DNA from: Gonatopus flavifemur
Taxonomy: Eukaryota > Arthropoda > Insecta > Hymenoptera > Dryinidae
Direction of reading: 5' to 3'
Assembly (NCBI GenBank): GCA_018340375.1
Contig: JAFFJZ010000044.1
Location: 434,001 to 498,000 of the forward strand
DNA: 64,000 nt
Position 1 is the first letter of the stretch. Every line of letters starts with the position of its first letter. The notes beneath the pieces were generated by a model, which saw only the letters and a list, made by a program, of their open reading frames with translations, ran no database searches and had not been told where the DNA came from. Both the position numbers and the translations under genes were made by a program. This document shows positions 47,669 to 59,814 of this stretch, piece after piece.

Positions 47669-49213
47669 TAGGGTGATTAAAAAAAAAACTTTTTTTTGGA
47701 ATCCAGTCACGCTCATGGCACCGAATGTTCCTTTCGGTTAAAAATGGACCTCCTATTTTTTTCAGATTTTTAAAACAATATTTAGAGGTCGCCCGAATCA
47801 CTTTTATGCCATAAATGGTGTTTTTATCAGTTTTTGACGTTTCAAACATAGATATTCCAAGGTTATAAAATTTGAATCTACATGAAATTTTTGGTGAATG
47901 TACAAGGAAACAAATTCTGTACATTTGAGATGGAGAAAGAAAAAATTGGCGCCCCTACTGGTTATAAAAGTGGCAATTTAGCGAGAACGTCAACATACAA
48001 TTGCACGTTTGTTTCCCTAAAAATTTTTCGTAAGGATCGGAAAAATTCAGAGGTATTCTTTAGGCATCAGGGGAGAATTCTCTGAAGAATAGAAGGATGA
48101 AACATTGGAAATATAGCTGTGAAAAATCGAAGAATATTATCGTTTTTTAATTTCTCATTCAATAACCACAAAATCTCCCCCATATCAATAATATCAATAT
48201 CTATCCCTGGAAAGATGAATGCCCATTACACACAAAGAGTGATAATTTTGCAAGAAATAACAATTGAAAAACAAGAACTGGTGAGTTAGCATTGATTGAT
48301 AAATTGTTGGTGTTACTGTTTTCAATATAGAATTAAATATTCGTTATTCAGTTATTCACTCACAAATCTGCCTACCCATTGTGTTCACTGCACAAGATTG
48401 TTTTGTTATTACAGGAAAGTCAGAAACAGTATCTGCTCCAGGTGGTCGAAGAACATCGGAAGCAGCATCCTTGTGAGAAATCCAATCTTGTGCAGTGAAC
48501 ACAATAGGTAGGCAGATTTGTGAGTGAATAACTGAATAACAAATATTTAATTCTATCTTGAAAACAGTAACACCAACAATTTATCAATCAATGCTAAATC
48601 ACCAGTTCTTGTTTTTCAATTGTTATTTCTTGCAAAATTATCACTCTTTGTGTGTAATGGGCATTCATCTTTTCAGGGATAGATATTGATATCGTTGATA
48701 TAGGGGAGATTTTGTGGTTATTGAATGAGAAATTAAAAAACGATAATATTCTTCGATTTTTCACAGCTATATTTCCAATGTTTCATCCTTCTATTCTTCA
48801 GAGAATTCTCCCCTGATGCCTAAAGGATACCTCTGAATTTTTCCGATTCTTACGAAAAATTTCTAGGGAAACAAATGTGCAATTATATGTTGACGTTCTT
48901 GCTAAATTGCCACTTTTATAACCAGTAGGGGCGCCAATTTTTTTTTTCTTCATCTCAAATGTACAGAATTAGTTTTCCTGTACATTTACCAAAAATTTCA
49001 TGTAGAATCAAATTTTATAACCTTGGAATATCTATGTTTGAAACGTCAAAAACTGATAAAAACACCATTTATGACATGAAAGTGATTTGGGTGACCTCTA
49101 AACATTGTTCGAAAAATCTGAAAAGAATAGGAGGTCCATTTTTAACCGAAAGGAACATTCGGTTCCATTAGCGTGATTGGATTCCAAAAAAAAGTTTTTT
49201 TTGAATCACCCCA
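47669..49213. mobile_element. Foldback element with hAT-type target duplication (copy B)
   Basis: Counterpart of 16670-18204, with CTGAGCAT at 47661-47668 and 49214-49221. About 10 bp longer than A, mostly in T and A runs of the right arm, which makes its arms pair better at the tips. Confidence 0.85.
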
Positions 49214-49537
49214 CTGAGCATATAATGAAATAGTTACAAATGATTTCACCTCATGAATCATCTCAAACATTGTTTATTAAACATATATACATCATTCACA
49301 ATGTACTTACAAAATAGCAGTACTATGAAATATTACAAAATTTATATTATATTTTACAAAATGTACATTGAATGTTTGCAACTATTTTAGTTAGATTGGA
49401 TATACAGTTCATTACAAAATTACAATACATACGCAATTGACCATTGATGGAATGTGAATGAAAAAATTGATCTTGATAATAGTTTAGTATAACAGGTTAG
49501 CAAATTGATATACAATTGGATAAAGAACTATGATATA

Positions 49538-51590
49538 CAGGGTGTCCCATTCTAATCTGTCACTTAGAATATCTCGAAAACGAATAGATTCAGAAGAAAA
49601 TGTTCCGGGAAAAAATGTAAGAATCTGAAGGGGACATCCGATGGTGAACTTGGCTCTGACCTCAGATCCCACTTTCAAGGTCATTCTGAGGTCAACTCAT
49701 GTTTTTGAAATGGAATCCCCTATTTTTTACTACCGTTTTAGATTCTACGCTAAAAACCAAGGAACTTTTGTCTCAAACGTTTTTTCGAAATCCCCATAGA
49801 TGGCGCTCTAATTGATGACAAAATGAGAATTCTCAAACCCTCGGATTGTATTCTGTCTAACATAATGCTCAACTCTTGAGTGTTCCTCATCTCCCGGAAA
49901 TTGCCGTCGGCATCAGCGTTACCCAATGTGCACCACGAGGAGGTTGCGCGATCGGACTTTACACATCATTGTGGCCCTGAAAAGGGCCGATTGTCTAAAC
50001 TGGAGGTGTATCTTCGGGGACGCATTGGGGGGCATTCAAAAGATGTTCAAAATGAGCGCCGTTTTGCCTTTGACAAAGCGCAATTCTTTTATGAAAGTTT
50101 TCTACAGTTGCTTGCAACGTAGCAGGTGTTATTGCTGTGCATGCTCTTCTTATTCGATCTTTCATGTCATCGCGTGTTGTTGGAGGTTCACGGAATACAA
50201 CATTTTTCATGTAACCCCACAAGAAAAATCAGGCGACCCAGGTGGCCATCGCACAGGTCCTTCACGGCCAATCCACCTTCTGGCAAACTTCTCGCCCAGA
50301 AATTTTCGAACAATTCGCATGTAATGAGGAGGTGCTCCATCCTGTTGGAACCACATCCTTTATCTCACGTCAAGATTTACGTCTTCTATAAGAGCAGGGA
50401 GTTCAAAATGCAAAAAACGAAGATACTCCGCGCCAGTTAGGTTTCCCTAAAAAAAATACGGCCCTATGATCCTGGAATCTACAATACCGCACCAAACGTT
50501 CACACTCCAACGGTGTTGATGATCAATTGTACGGACCCAGTAAGGATTCTGATCACTCCAATAATGGGAATTGTGCCTATTGGGAATTCCAACATTGTGA
50601 AATATTGCCTCATCAGAGAATATAACGTGATGAGAGGAAGTAGAATCTTCTTCAATTCTCCGTTGGGCCCACGTGCAGAAGTTCAATCTTGTTATGAAAT
50701 CCTCAGCTGTTAGAAATTGCATCAAAGTGATATGGTACGGATGATAATCCAACGATTTCAAGATACGCTGAGCTGTGGATCGAGGAATCCCGGTCATTTC
50801 CTCAATATCCCGAAGACTGATATGGGGATTAATATGAATTAATGCCAGCACAGCCAGCGATCTCACATCAAGATCATTGTCATCCGCATAAACTTCCTTG
50901 TTCCTCTGTCGTTTGAGGAGACCTTGACGAGCACGTTGTTCAAGAAATCGGATCGTAATGCGATTTGGACACCTCCGATCCGGAAAACGACGTTGAAACG
51001 TTCTCACAGCTTCAACATAATTTCCCCGCGCTTCACCAAGACACAACAAAACGTCAACAATATCGTTTGGCGCGTAATCAGACATGGTATTTAGAAATGT
51101 GTTTCCTCCAAATGATAACAGAGAACTGAGCAGTTTGGGAATGCTAAATTTCTAAGGTATTCATACGTGAATCAAAACAATAACAATTTCCAAGAACAAA
51201 ACCAAAACAAAACACAACCGAGGGCAATTTCCGGGAGATGAGAAACACTCAAGAGTTGAGCATTATGTTAGACAGAATACAACCCGAGGGTTTGAGAAGT
51301 CTCATTTTCTCATCAATAAGAGCGCCATCTATGGGGATTCCGAAGAAACGTTTGAGACAAAAGTTCCTTGGTTTTTAGCGTAGAATCTAAACCGGTAGTA
51401 AAAAATAGGGGATTCCATTTCAAAAACATGAGTTGACCTCAGAATGACCTTGAAAGTGGGATCTGAGGTCAGAGCCAAGTTCACCATCGGATGTCCCCTT
51501 CAGATTCTTACATTTTTTCCCGGAACATTTTCTTCTGAATCTATTCGTTTCCGAGATATTCTAAGTGACAGATTAAAATGGGACACCCTG
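49538..51590 (-). mobile_element. Tc1/mariner-like transposon with ~370-bp inverted ends (copy B)
   Basis: Counterpart of 18529-20579, with TA at 49536-49537 and 51591-51592. Confidence 0.9.
49995..51085 (-). pseudogene. Tc1/mariner-like transposase, broken (copy B)
   Basis: The 212-codon N-terminal frame (50447-51085) is the same as in copy A. The C-terminal frame opens as MWGYMKNVVFREPPTTRDD because an extra T near 50203 restores the frame around FFLWGYMKNV. The deletion before it, which removes the last catalytic Asp, is still present. Confidence 0.85.
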
Positions 51591-51841
51591 TATATACAGT
51601 AAGAGATATAAACACAGACACTAGTATAAATATGTAAATGCACTTATATTGTGAATATCAGCAGCATTAAACGAGTCTTATTCTCAGATTATTGAAGAGT
51701 TTCATGACATTCTAGCCCATTTACATCAGTGAATGTCCGAGTTATCACCAGTGTCAAGATTTGTACCTTTCACTACATAAATCTCACATACACATTTTAC
51801 ATGATTCCGAAATATGTCTTGCAGAATTTTGAGTAATTCAC

Positions 51842-52139
51842 CTGCACAAGGGTAGCAGAATTCGATGAGATCAGATTTTGTTGTTTCAACTCTGAAAGCA
51901 AGGATTCCAAACTTTGAATTTTCTTCTTTTGTCGTTGCTGTTGGTTTCTCAATCTTTTGATGAGATTATCTTTTTTTCGGCAAGCCTTCTTCAAGAGTCT
52001 TACAACCTTTTCTGTTGATCTTGGAGACATATTTTTCAATTTACTCAACTACACATCACCAGGATAGCGTACAGTTTTTTGTGGAGTTACAGGCATCAGC
52101 ACTGTTGAACTGCTCTCCACTTCATTTGGAATACCAATA
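51842..52139 (-). pseudogene. THAP/P-element-like coiled-coil exon with stop (copy B)
   Basis: Counterpart of 20831-21128, with the same splice sites and the same in-frame TAG. Confidence 0.5.
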
Positions 52140-52145
52140 CTGAAA

Positions 52146-52803
52146 AATATATTCATATTATTCAACTGTTCAATCAAATACTATACACAAATATTCATAC
52201 ATTCATAGATGAACATAGCAAAGGATAAATATCCAAATATAGATACAAATCAAAAATCATCATCTAGGTATTACTTAGAATTGATTTGATTCATATTTAC
52301 ACACAATCGATCAATAATTAATTAAAATAGAATGAAAAATAACATCGATAAACTACACATTGCTTTTTTATCATTTCATTAAAAATACAATGCCAAACGA
52401 AACGAAAAATGATGCATGATGACAATGATAGTGAAAATGTAATAGAAACCAAAACAATGAATTTCCTAATAACTAATAACTTCCCCGAGCAACGATGCAC
52501 TTGAATTATTCTCTCTATTTTTACTTTTATATTGTGAAGAATTACACCCCTTACAGAACAGTGAAGCACCATTCTCACTTTTCTATTTTCTTAATATAAT
52601 TCAATGACTTTTTTTATTTGATCACCGCAGCGTCCACTTGATAATGTTGATATGAACACATACAACTGTAGTACACACAACCAACGTAGGTAATGGTTGC
52701 GCTGTAGGTCTTGTCATCGCGTGCGAAGTTGGTTACTAACAGTCCATACTTATATAGTCAAAGAGGAGCACCATCCAGCCCATGGGGTTTAGTTAGTAAC
52801 CAC
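52146..52803. other. No recognisable gene (copy B of 21135-21792)
   Basis: Same AT-rich sequence. No feature beyond those noted for copy A. Confidence 0.3.
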
Positions 52804-52805
52804 TA

Positions 52806-53421
52806 CCCGTATGGGAATATTTCGCTGAAAAATGTCTGCAAAACTATGAAAAATCTCTGAAAAAAAATGAAAAAACTCTGAGAATCTCTGAAATTTTGAT
52901 GAGAAATCTAATATTTTTGGGACATTCTTTACAGACTTTTTTCAGACTTTTTTCAGAGTTTCTCAGAGTTTTTTCATACTTTTTCAGAGAAATAGTAACG
53001 AAATTGCACTCTGAAAAAACTCTGACAAAACTCTAATAAATTGTTGACATTTTTCTGATGATTGAAAAATCCTGAAATTCAATAAATACATTTATATGCC
53101 GTATTCAAATATCATGTGTGAAAAAGTGTTTGAAAATTTTTTAATTTTTTTCTAAAAGTCAGAAAAATGTTAGCAATCCATCAGAGTTCTGTCAGAGTTT
53201 TTCCAGAGTGCGATTTCGTTACTATTTCTCTCAAAAAGAAAGAAAAACCACTGAGAAACTCTGAAAAAAGTCTGAAAATAGTCTGTAGAGAATGTCCCAC
53301 AAATATTAGATTTCTCATCAAAATTTCAGAGATTCTCAGAGTTTCTCAGAATTTTTTCATTTTTTTTCAGAGATTTTTCATAGTTTCACAGACACTTTTC
53401 AGCGAAATATTTCCATACGGG
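52806..53421. mobile_element. MITE filled with CTCAGAGTTTT motifs (copy B)
   Basis: Counterpart of 21795-22405, with TA flanks. It differs by run-length changes and by a cluster of substitutions near 53231-53253 (CTCAAAAAGAAAGAAAAACC against CTGAAAAAGAATGAAAAAAC). Confidence 0.85.
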
Positions 53422-53423
53422 TA

Positions 53424-53598
53424 TCCACGGTTAAATTCTGATGTATATGGCCAACCTATCACGGCCCAACGTTTGTTAGAGCAGTATCCTAATACAGAAC
53501 TGTCTGACTTTCCGTCTATTCCAGGCGCATCCTGCCAATGCCGTAATACTGGCATCAAAAGGCCACGGAAGTTACCACGCTCTGATTCGCTCTTTTAA
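53424..53598 (+). pseudogene. Short possible coding fragment, unknown (copy B)
   Basis: Open frame after the MITE: PRLNSDVYGQPITAQRLLEQ, then YPNTELSDFPSIPGASCQC to a stop at 53598. No family recognised. It is broken by one base in copy A. Confidence 0.25.
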
Positions 53599-53619
53599 GT
53601 CATGCGTCGTGTGTACACA

Positions 53620-54551
53620 CTTAATAAACACAGAAATCCGGACGAATAAGGCCTTCAATATTCAGTCTTCGCTTGTACATAGCTTATTATTTTAGAATTT
53701 TTGCCATATTGGATCCAAATCCAACTTGTCCAAATTCCAAAAATACCCACGATAGGGCGTTAGTAAAGTTTGAGGCCCAAAAAACTCCCATCACTCTTCC
53801 GCAATCTGTTTGAACTTATATTTTTCAACGCGAGTTATGCGTTACACTTAACTCTACAAAAAAAAGAGATCGAGAAAAAAATAAGACTGCATAATACATA
53901 ATACATGGTCCTCGAACCTGTCGATAGGTAGGGTACGCAGGCCTTACACGGACGGTCAGATGAATGCTAAAATGAAAGAAACCAAAACCTGTTTCCTTTG
54001 AAACCGCCCCCCCCCCCCCCCAACTCCTTCCCCGCCTGCCTCTTGTGTATCGATGGATGAATGTACCGATGGGTACGGATTTCCCGTTCACTTCGTCTCT
54101 TTTTAACCTCGTCTGTGAATCTATTGCCATCACCTCGACACAAGCAAGCAGAGCAGGCAGGATCACCGCAGAACCATCATTATCTTTTTCTTTATTTTCT
54201 CTTCCTCTCACTTCTTGAATTATTTCATGAATTATCACTCGAGGCTCCAGTCCCCTTCTTCTATCAGACCTTCATGAATACAATTTATGCACGTAACTAT
54301 GGGAATGTTCAACTTGTTTCCAATAAATCCTTAGTTTTCAAGTTTTTTATCACTTCTCCTTCATTTTATTCCGGGATGTATTCAACATCTGGGTCATGAA
54401 ATATCAATAAATGGAACGACAAATTAAACAGATACCACGGACATGACTTCAGCTCAGTTTTTCTGTGACATTACTTGATAACGGTGAATTAAAAATCATG
54501 AAAATTGAATGCATCTATGTATCTTCGTCCTTTGGAAATCAGAAAGTAGAC
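53620..54551. other. No recognisable gene (copy B of 22600-23522)
   Basis: Contains a run of about 16 C near 54007-54022 that is only 5 C in copy A, a likely site of polymorphism or misassembly. Confidence 0.35.
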
Positions 54552-54675
54552 GCCCATGTGGAAAAAAATCTCCAAAAATGTATACAATTGCACACAAATT
54601 GTATAAAAATCGTATACAATTCTATATGAATTGTGTAGAATTGTATACAGTTTTAGACATTTCTTTCACATGGGC
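54552..54675. mobile_element. Small MITE GCCCATGTG/TGTATACAATT (copy B)
   Basis: Counterpart of 23523-23646. Confidence 0.65.
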
Positions 54676-54956
54676 ATACATCCAGTTATTGGAATCTTAT
54701 TCGTATCATGAATCATTAACGCAGAATCTCACAAAAAACAATCAATTAACTCTCCACGGTGTACTTGGAAATTTTGAGACCCAGGTGTTGTGCTTTTTTG
54801 GAAATTTTCCGTGATTTGAACAGATTGTAAATATCAAAAGAATAAAGACACTATGCCGATATTATTAACTCAAAAACTCGCTTCTGAAGGGCAGAAGAAT
54901 GTACCAGAAATGTTCTCAAGGTTTGGAAACTTGATTTTCTCTTCTCAGCGAAAGTT

Positions 54957-55580
54957 AGGGTAGTATGTGAAGGGCTAATGTTATGCCCCAACGGAACAAA
55001 AGCAAGATCTTTTGGAAAAGATAACACTTGTCGATAGCTACTTTAGTTCTTGAGGTTTAGATGTTGACCCGAAGTGATTATAATATGCTGAATACGAAAA
55101 TAAAGTCAGGTTTCTTGAGTCAGGTCTTTTTTGTCATTTTTTTTTTATGTATAAAGTTTATCAATTATGTAGATTACATATAAAAATTATTACATACACA
55201 AAAAATTCCAAAAAGGAGCTAATCCAAGAATTCTGACTCTATTGACGCAGCACATCATAACCATTTCGAATCAGTGTCAAAACTTCATAAACCTGAGGAA
55301 ACAACTTTGTTCCTGTTATTCTATATTAGTATACAATACATTTCTTTATAATAACCTCTCTATATCTTATATTTTTGATAAATGCAAGGTTCATGCGCAG
55401 AACGATATTTTTGAAATATTATTGTATTCTTAGATGAGCTTCACAAGAAAGATTCCATTACCGCCGAGCCATTATTTTCTCATTATTAAAAATATTTCAT
55501 GAAATCAAAATAGAAAATTAACCTACGACAAAACTTAAGATAACATCGATGTTTCATCCAACAGCTCGACGATTATTGTA
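54957..55580. other. Single-copy right flank of the duplication; no certain gene
   Basis: Starts AGGGTAGTATGTGAAGGGC. An AATAAA near 55101 and a T run near 55137-55147 are present. A frame at 55242-55433 has no recognisable product. Confidence 0.4.
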
Positions 55581-56261
55581 CCCAAGCAGCACCAGAATAT
55601 ACTATGAACATTTTTCGAATATTCAAAATATGTTCTATTTACATTCGAATGAGACCGTTTTATAGGTGCTATGCATATTAGACCGGAGCGAAAAACAAAA
55701 AAGTTTTCAAATGGAATCGTAATAGTGCGCAAAAGTTGCTACTCGTTAACACAAACACAGGGAAAACAAAATTTTTGAAATCGGACAATATCTTCCGTTC
55801 GCGCATCGCGTTCAAAATTTTTCCGAATTTGAACAAATTTGAACAGATATACGAAAAACTGTAGGAGGTGTGAATCCTGTCCGGTCAAGCTCATTTTTTA
55901 TACATAACATTGTTTTGAAGTGTAGAATAGGGGAAGAATGCCGCATACCTCTCTTCTACCCCCCCCCCCCCCCCAAGCCCCTCGAAGTGGTGAAGATGAA
56001 CAAGTTTCGTTAAAAGCAGTTCGTATTGCAGAAGATGCAAATACTGAACTATTGACTTGATTTTTCGTACATAAGGCAACTTCAAGGCTGAAAGTAAAAA
56101 AGTATTCCCCTTCCTTCGTTATTTCCCCTGAGGGGCCGAAGATGTGCAGCTCTTGGCCCGTCCTCCCTTGAACGACTCAGAACTTACCACGGGAAGGTGG
56201 CTGCACTGCAAGTTCCACCCACACCCTGCCCAACCAACCAACCAAACGTGGGCGTGGAGAA

Positions 56262-57072
56262 TTATGCACATTCAGGGACTGCGAATTCCGATTTGGTCTC
56301 AAATTTTGACATGGTAGCACGAGAGGCGAGTGTAGTTCTTATGAAACCATCACGTCTCTCATGACCATAAACTGCTGAAGAGGCCTGTGTTACTAGCTTA
56401 ACACTGCGCTCTACGGCTTGAGTATGACAGGGTATGTCTGCTAGATTCAGAGAAAGAGTTGGTTTCTTTCCTTGAGAAATCAAGTCTGCAATATCAGCTG
56501 ATGAAAGGGTTGCCAAAAGAGGTGGACATGTGATTTTAGTTGCAGACCAATTTATGATATCAAAATAATCATGAGCATCAAAATTTATGGCCGGAACTAA
56601 GAAATTGCTGATAGATTCACCCTTTGTGGTAGTTTCTTTGGATTTCAATACTCGCCGAAGGCCCAGCTCCCGAACATCCTGCCTATCATCCATAACCATC
56701 GAAAGAAGAAGGTTTTCGGGATGGGCGAAGAAGGCATTCCTTTGAATAACTTTCTTCGCCACTTCTTGGACTTCTGCAGGTAAGCCTCTACATCTCTTGA
56801 TGCATTCAAAAATATGCTTAGGTCCTCCAACTATTGAAGATCTTGTCTTAATTTTAAACCACATGGGTACGTATACAGTCATGATGTATGTAACGATGTT
56901 GATGAGATTTTCAGGTGGGTTTTCAAATGAAATATATAGTCTCAAAAACCGGTTCGCTGTCGTCAACTACCGAGCATGAGATATTGGTCTCGGATCTCGA
57001 TTCGCTAGGTCCGAGGAACAAGACCCAGCAGCAATGGAAACGGCAATGTCATGTAGGTATCTCTGGTCTTTA
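56262..57072 (-). pseudogene. Transposase C-terminal part of the 3.73-kb element
   Basis: The frame resumes on the minus strand as NKDQRYLHDIAVSIAAGSC..PRPISHAR, then a TAG (56967-56969) where relatives as I recall have Trp, then LTTANRFLRLYIS and an open run of 233 codons. Family landmarks are YVPMWFKIK, VIQRNAFFAHPENLLLSM, ELGLRRVLK, INFDAHDYFDIINW, DIPCHTQAVERSVKLVT and HERRDGFIRTTLASR. It ends at 56262. So two lesions, an internal deletion and a Trp-to-stop change, make this copy non-autonomous. The proposed role is the second half of a DNA-cutting transposase. Confidence 0.75.
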
Positions 57073-57073
57073 T

Positions 57074-58360
57074 TCAGAATTTGTGGGTCAATTCATCAGT
57101 CCCAACTACTTCAATTTTAGAAGTATCTATTTCATTTTCTTCGAAATAGTCTATGATGCAGAAAGCAGTGTCCTTTCCACTTTTGGAAGTAGGTACTAGA
57201 TGGCAAAGATACTTTGAACCCGGTTCCTCAATTACTGTAATATGATCCTCTTTTTTTACAGATTGGTATCGTTTCACTCCTTTTTCAACCAACACTAAAG
57301 TGTTATCTGCCCTACCATCAAAGTATACACACATTGGGCTGTTCATTTGATGTTCCCGTCGCTCTAAATTAGTACGTTTTACTCTGCACTTTTCTTTTTC
57401 TCTTCTAATTTTGCTCCTATCAACGATCAGAGATGTATCACTATCAGTAATAAGACCTAGGTCTTTCAGCACGCTAGATGTGATAGCAGCTGTTGCTTTG
57501 TCAGACAGGCCAAAACGAGTACTCGTCAAAGCAGTTGTTGGAAGCGACAGGCGCATCTGTGAGGACTTTGAGCTTCTTGACAGGGCAGACGAAAAACGTG
57601 TGGGCTGAAAGTCCGAATCATCATCGACATCAAAATTTGTCTCTTCTGTTTCCGGATCGGTACTGCCAACGGAGGGACCAGGCAAGTCTTGTATTTGCAC
57701 GCTAAGCAGATTAAGCTGACGAGCTTTTCTTTGTAACTTTGATGTAAGTTTCTGTGTTTCCTTCTTATCTACCGTCAATCCAATTTCACCTATTCTGAGG
57801 TGTCTTTGTGCGTAGAGAAACTTCAGTTCCAATGTAGATATTTTCCTATCCTTACGGCAATTGCAGCTGACAACTACAGGATTTGGACAAATACATTTCT
57901 CAAAGGTTTTTCTGCAATTGCATTGTAGTGTCATCTTGCACTTGCAAGATGATATGTCAAATAATGTGTGATAAGATTTATGAATGAAGTCATTGTACTT
58001 ATTCTTTTTTCCAGCCCTGGTTTTGTCCCTTTGATATGATTTACGAAGTGCATAATAGCAATCATGCAGTTGCTTAATCTTTTGAACGACTCTTGTGTGA
58101 CACACGACAGGGATCGAAGCTTTGGAATATATTGACTCAATCTGTTGAGCTACAATGTTTGCCACGTCTGAGAAGCTCAAGTTCCTCCCAGGTTTACAGT
58201 CACTAGACTTTACTGCCATGTCATACTTGACTTCATTCCAACATTTTACGATATCGGCATTGGTGGGAAGAACCGCCGGTGGTAGTGGTTTTGGTGCACC
58301 AAAAAATGGGCAGGGTGCATGAGCATGAGCACTACGAGTGAGTGCCATAATCAAGATCAA
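57074..58360 (-). pseudogene. Transposase N-terminal part of the 3.73-kb element
   Basis: A 428-codon frame; the likely start is the Met of MALTRSAHAHAP at 58348. It has an N-terminal region of helices (SFSDVANIVAQQIESIYSKA), then a Cys cluster of CxC pairs (CKCKMTLQCNC..CICPN..CNCRKD, about residues 139-170), an acidic and Ser-rich linker (PETEETNFDVDDDSDFQ), and a start of the catalytic region ending KIEVVGTDELTHKF. In relatives as I remember them, a conserved DGT..NTG block and about 100 more residues follow VVGTD. Here a stop comes six codons after it, so the centre of the catalytic domain is deleted. The CxC pairs suggest zinc or DNA binding (inference). Confidence 0.75.
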
Positions 58361-59497
58361 GAGAGGTGATTGGTCACACCTGATATTGTAAGATTCGTAT
58401 TATTGTTTAAAAATTCTTGAAATTTCAATGAATTCTCGAAATTATATTCGTCACTCAAAGACAATCCAATATTGTTAGATTGGTTCGTTTTAATATGAAT
58501 ATTTCCACGTCAACCTGATGCACTAAACATCCTAGATATAATTAGATTTAATTAACATTAGCGAAGAATGTTCTGCGACAAGCCAATGAATTATATGATC
58601 ATACGATTTAATAACATACATGAAATGAAATTGGTGATCGATGTGATCGTGATCTAATGCAGGCTATGAAATTTTGAACAACGCTGATAAAAAAAGTTTT
58701 CAGTCCGAGAAGCGCTCCTTTGCTATGCAACAAGCCAGATAATCATATACTTCCAGTGACCAGTAGAGTGCTTCCTCGCTCATACGCTCCGTTTCTTGGA
58801 ATCCCAGAGTCGAGAAGAAGGGAGTGGGGAACGAAGCTGAGACGCCGACCGAACGGATGGCAATCAAAACAAAACGTAACGCGTTCTACAAGAAAATTTT
58901 GCCAAATATCTGCAATTCCTATTTTAGCTCGTGTAGTCGGGACAGAGCCCCCCTCCCCCTTGGGGGGAACATGCAGAGAGGAGGTAGAGAATAATTTTTT
59001 CCACTTCGCGCCTCAAAACATCTAATGTACGAAAAATCAGGTCGATGGGTTACCATTTGCACCTCCTGTAATACAAGCTATTTTTAACGGAAATTGTCCA
59101 TTATCACCCCTTCGAAGGGGTTGGAAAGAGGTAGAGGAGGGTTGTGTGGCATTTTTCCCTCATTCTATGCCTCGAAGCCATGTTAAATACAGAAAAAATG
59201 GGCTCAATTGGACAGCATATACCCCTTCTGCAATTTTGTGCATATTTGTTAAATTTTTGTTCGAATTCGAAAATTTTGAACGCGATGCGCGAACGGAAGA
59301 TATTGCCGATTCCAAAAATTCTTTTTTTCCTGTGTTTGTGTTAACGAGTAGCAACTCTTCCGCACTATTACGATTCCATTTGAAAACTTTTTTGTTTTTC
59401 GCTCCGGTCTAATGCATATTCATCGAACGTATGTAATCGAACTACGAACGTTTCTATTCCTCCGTTTATACTTTGAAATTCTGTTGCTGCTTGGGTA

Positions 59498-59814
59498 GTG
59501 ATAGTAATGATAAAATAGGCACTTCGCAGCTAGCATTTCAACCTTGCTTCAATGTTGCCAGGCAAGCTTGTGACAAGGTTGACATAAGCCTCCTAGTTGA
59601 CACATGGCAAGGGTACAAGCTTACAAAACCCTTGCAGTAAAGTTGAAGCAGGCTTACACTGACAGGGTTGTCAATAACAAGTCAAAAACAATCGACTGAC
59701 AAGCCTGACAAGCTTATGACAAGCTTACATGTTATCTGGGTATCTGGGTTGTATCTGTGCTTTTGTGAACGTATATTTATATATTCTAAGATCACTTTAA
59801 TCACCGAAATATAA
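59498..59814. repeat. Region rich in ACAAGCTTG motifs, possibly a degraded MITE
   Basis: Variants of ACAAGCTTG and its neighbours (GCAAGCTTGTGACAAGG, GTACAAGCTTACAAAACC, GACAAGCTTATGACAAGCTT) recur between 59560 and 59730, next to ATCTGGGTATCTGGG. One edge could be a CCCAGATAACATG tip in inverse. No matching left tip is seen. Confidence 0.4.

Larger units (their letters stand above)
31005..54956. repeat. Copy B of the ~31-kb tandem duplication
   Basis: This is the second copy, with the same features in the same order as copy A. It continues at 54957 into sequence not found in copy A, so 54956/54957 is probably the original right flank and 23926/23927 the duplication junction. A long C run near 54007-54022 is much shorter in copy A near 22987. 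The pol frame is broken here (near 42434) but open in A, while the mariner N-terminus is open here and broken in A. This pattern suggests read or assembly error in homopolymers rather than decay. Confidence 0.95.
55679..59411 (-). mobile_element. 3.73-kb DNA transposon, long inverted ends, 8-bp target duplication, superfamily unassigned
   Basis: It starts TAGACCGGAGCGAAAAAC and ends in the exact inverse. ATGCATAT is duplicated (55671-55678, 59412-59419) and fits the hAT-type pattern nTnnnnAn. The inverted ends run about 500 bp (55679-56180 and 58930-59411), with shared blocks such as GTTGCTACTCGTTAACAC, TCTTCCGTTCGCGCATCGCG and TTGATTTTTCGTACAT. Between them is a minus-strand, apparently intronless transposase gene in two pieces. 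Target-site length suggests hAT, P, Merlin or a related group, but the protein family is one I know only as uncharacterised in arthropods and cnidarians. Confidence 0.9.
55581..59495. mobile_element. CCCAAG MITE split by a larger transposon
   Basis: Left part 55581-55678 (CCCAAGCAGCACCAGAATAT..) and right part 59412-59495 (ATGCATATTCATCGAACG to CTGCTTGGG) form one MITE like 2555-2872 once the insert is removed. TA flanks both sides (55579-55580, 59496-59497). The right part lacks the middle block of the full-length copy. Confidence 0.85.

Noticed and set aside
1..54956. Integrated polydnavirus (wasp provirus) segment as an explanation of the 31-kb repeat
   Set aside because: No virulence-gene families, no excision-site direct repeats and no structural virus genes are seen. 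All recognisable content is transposons.
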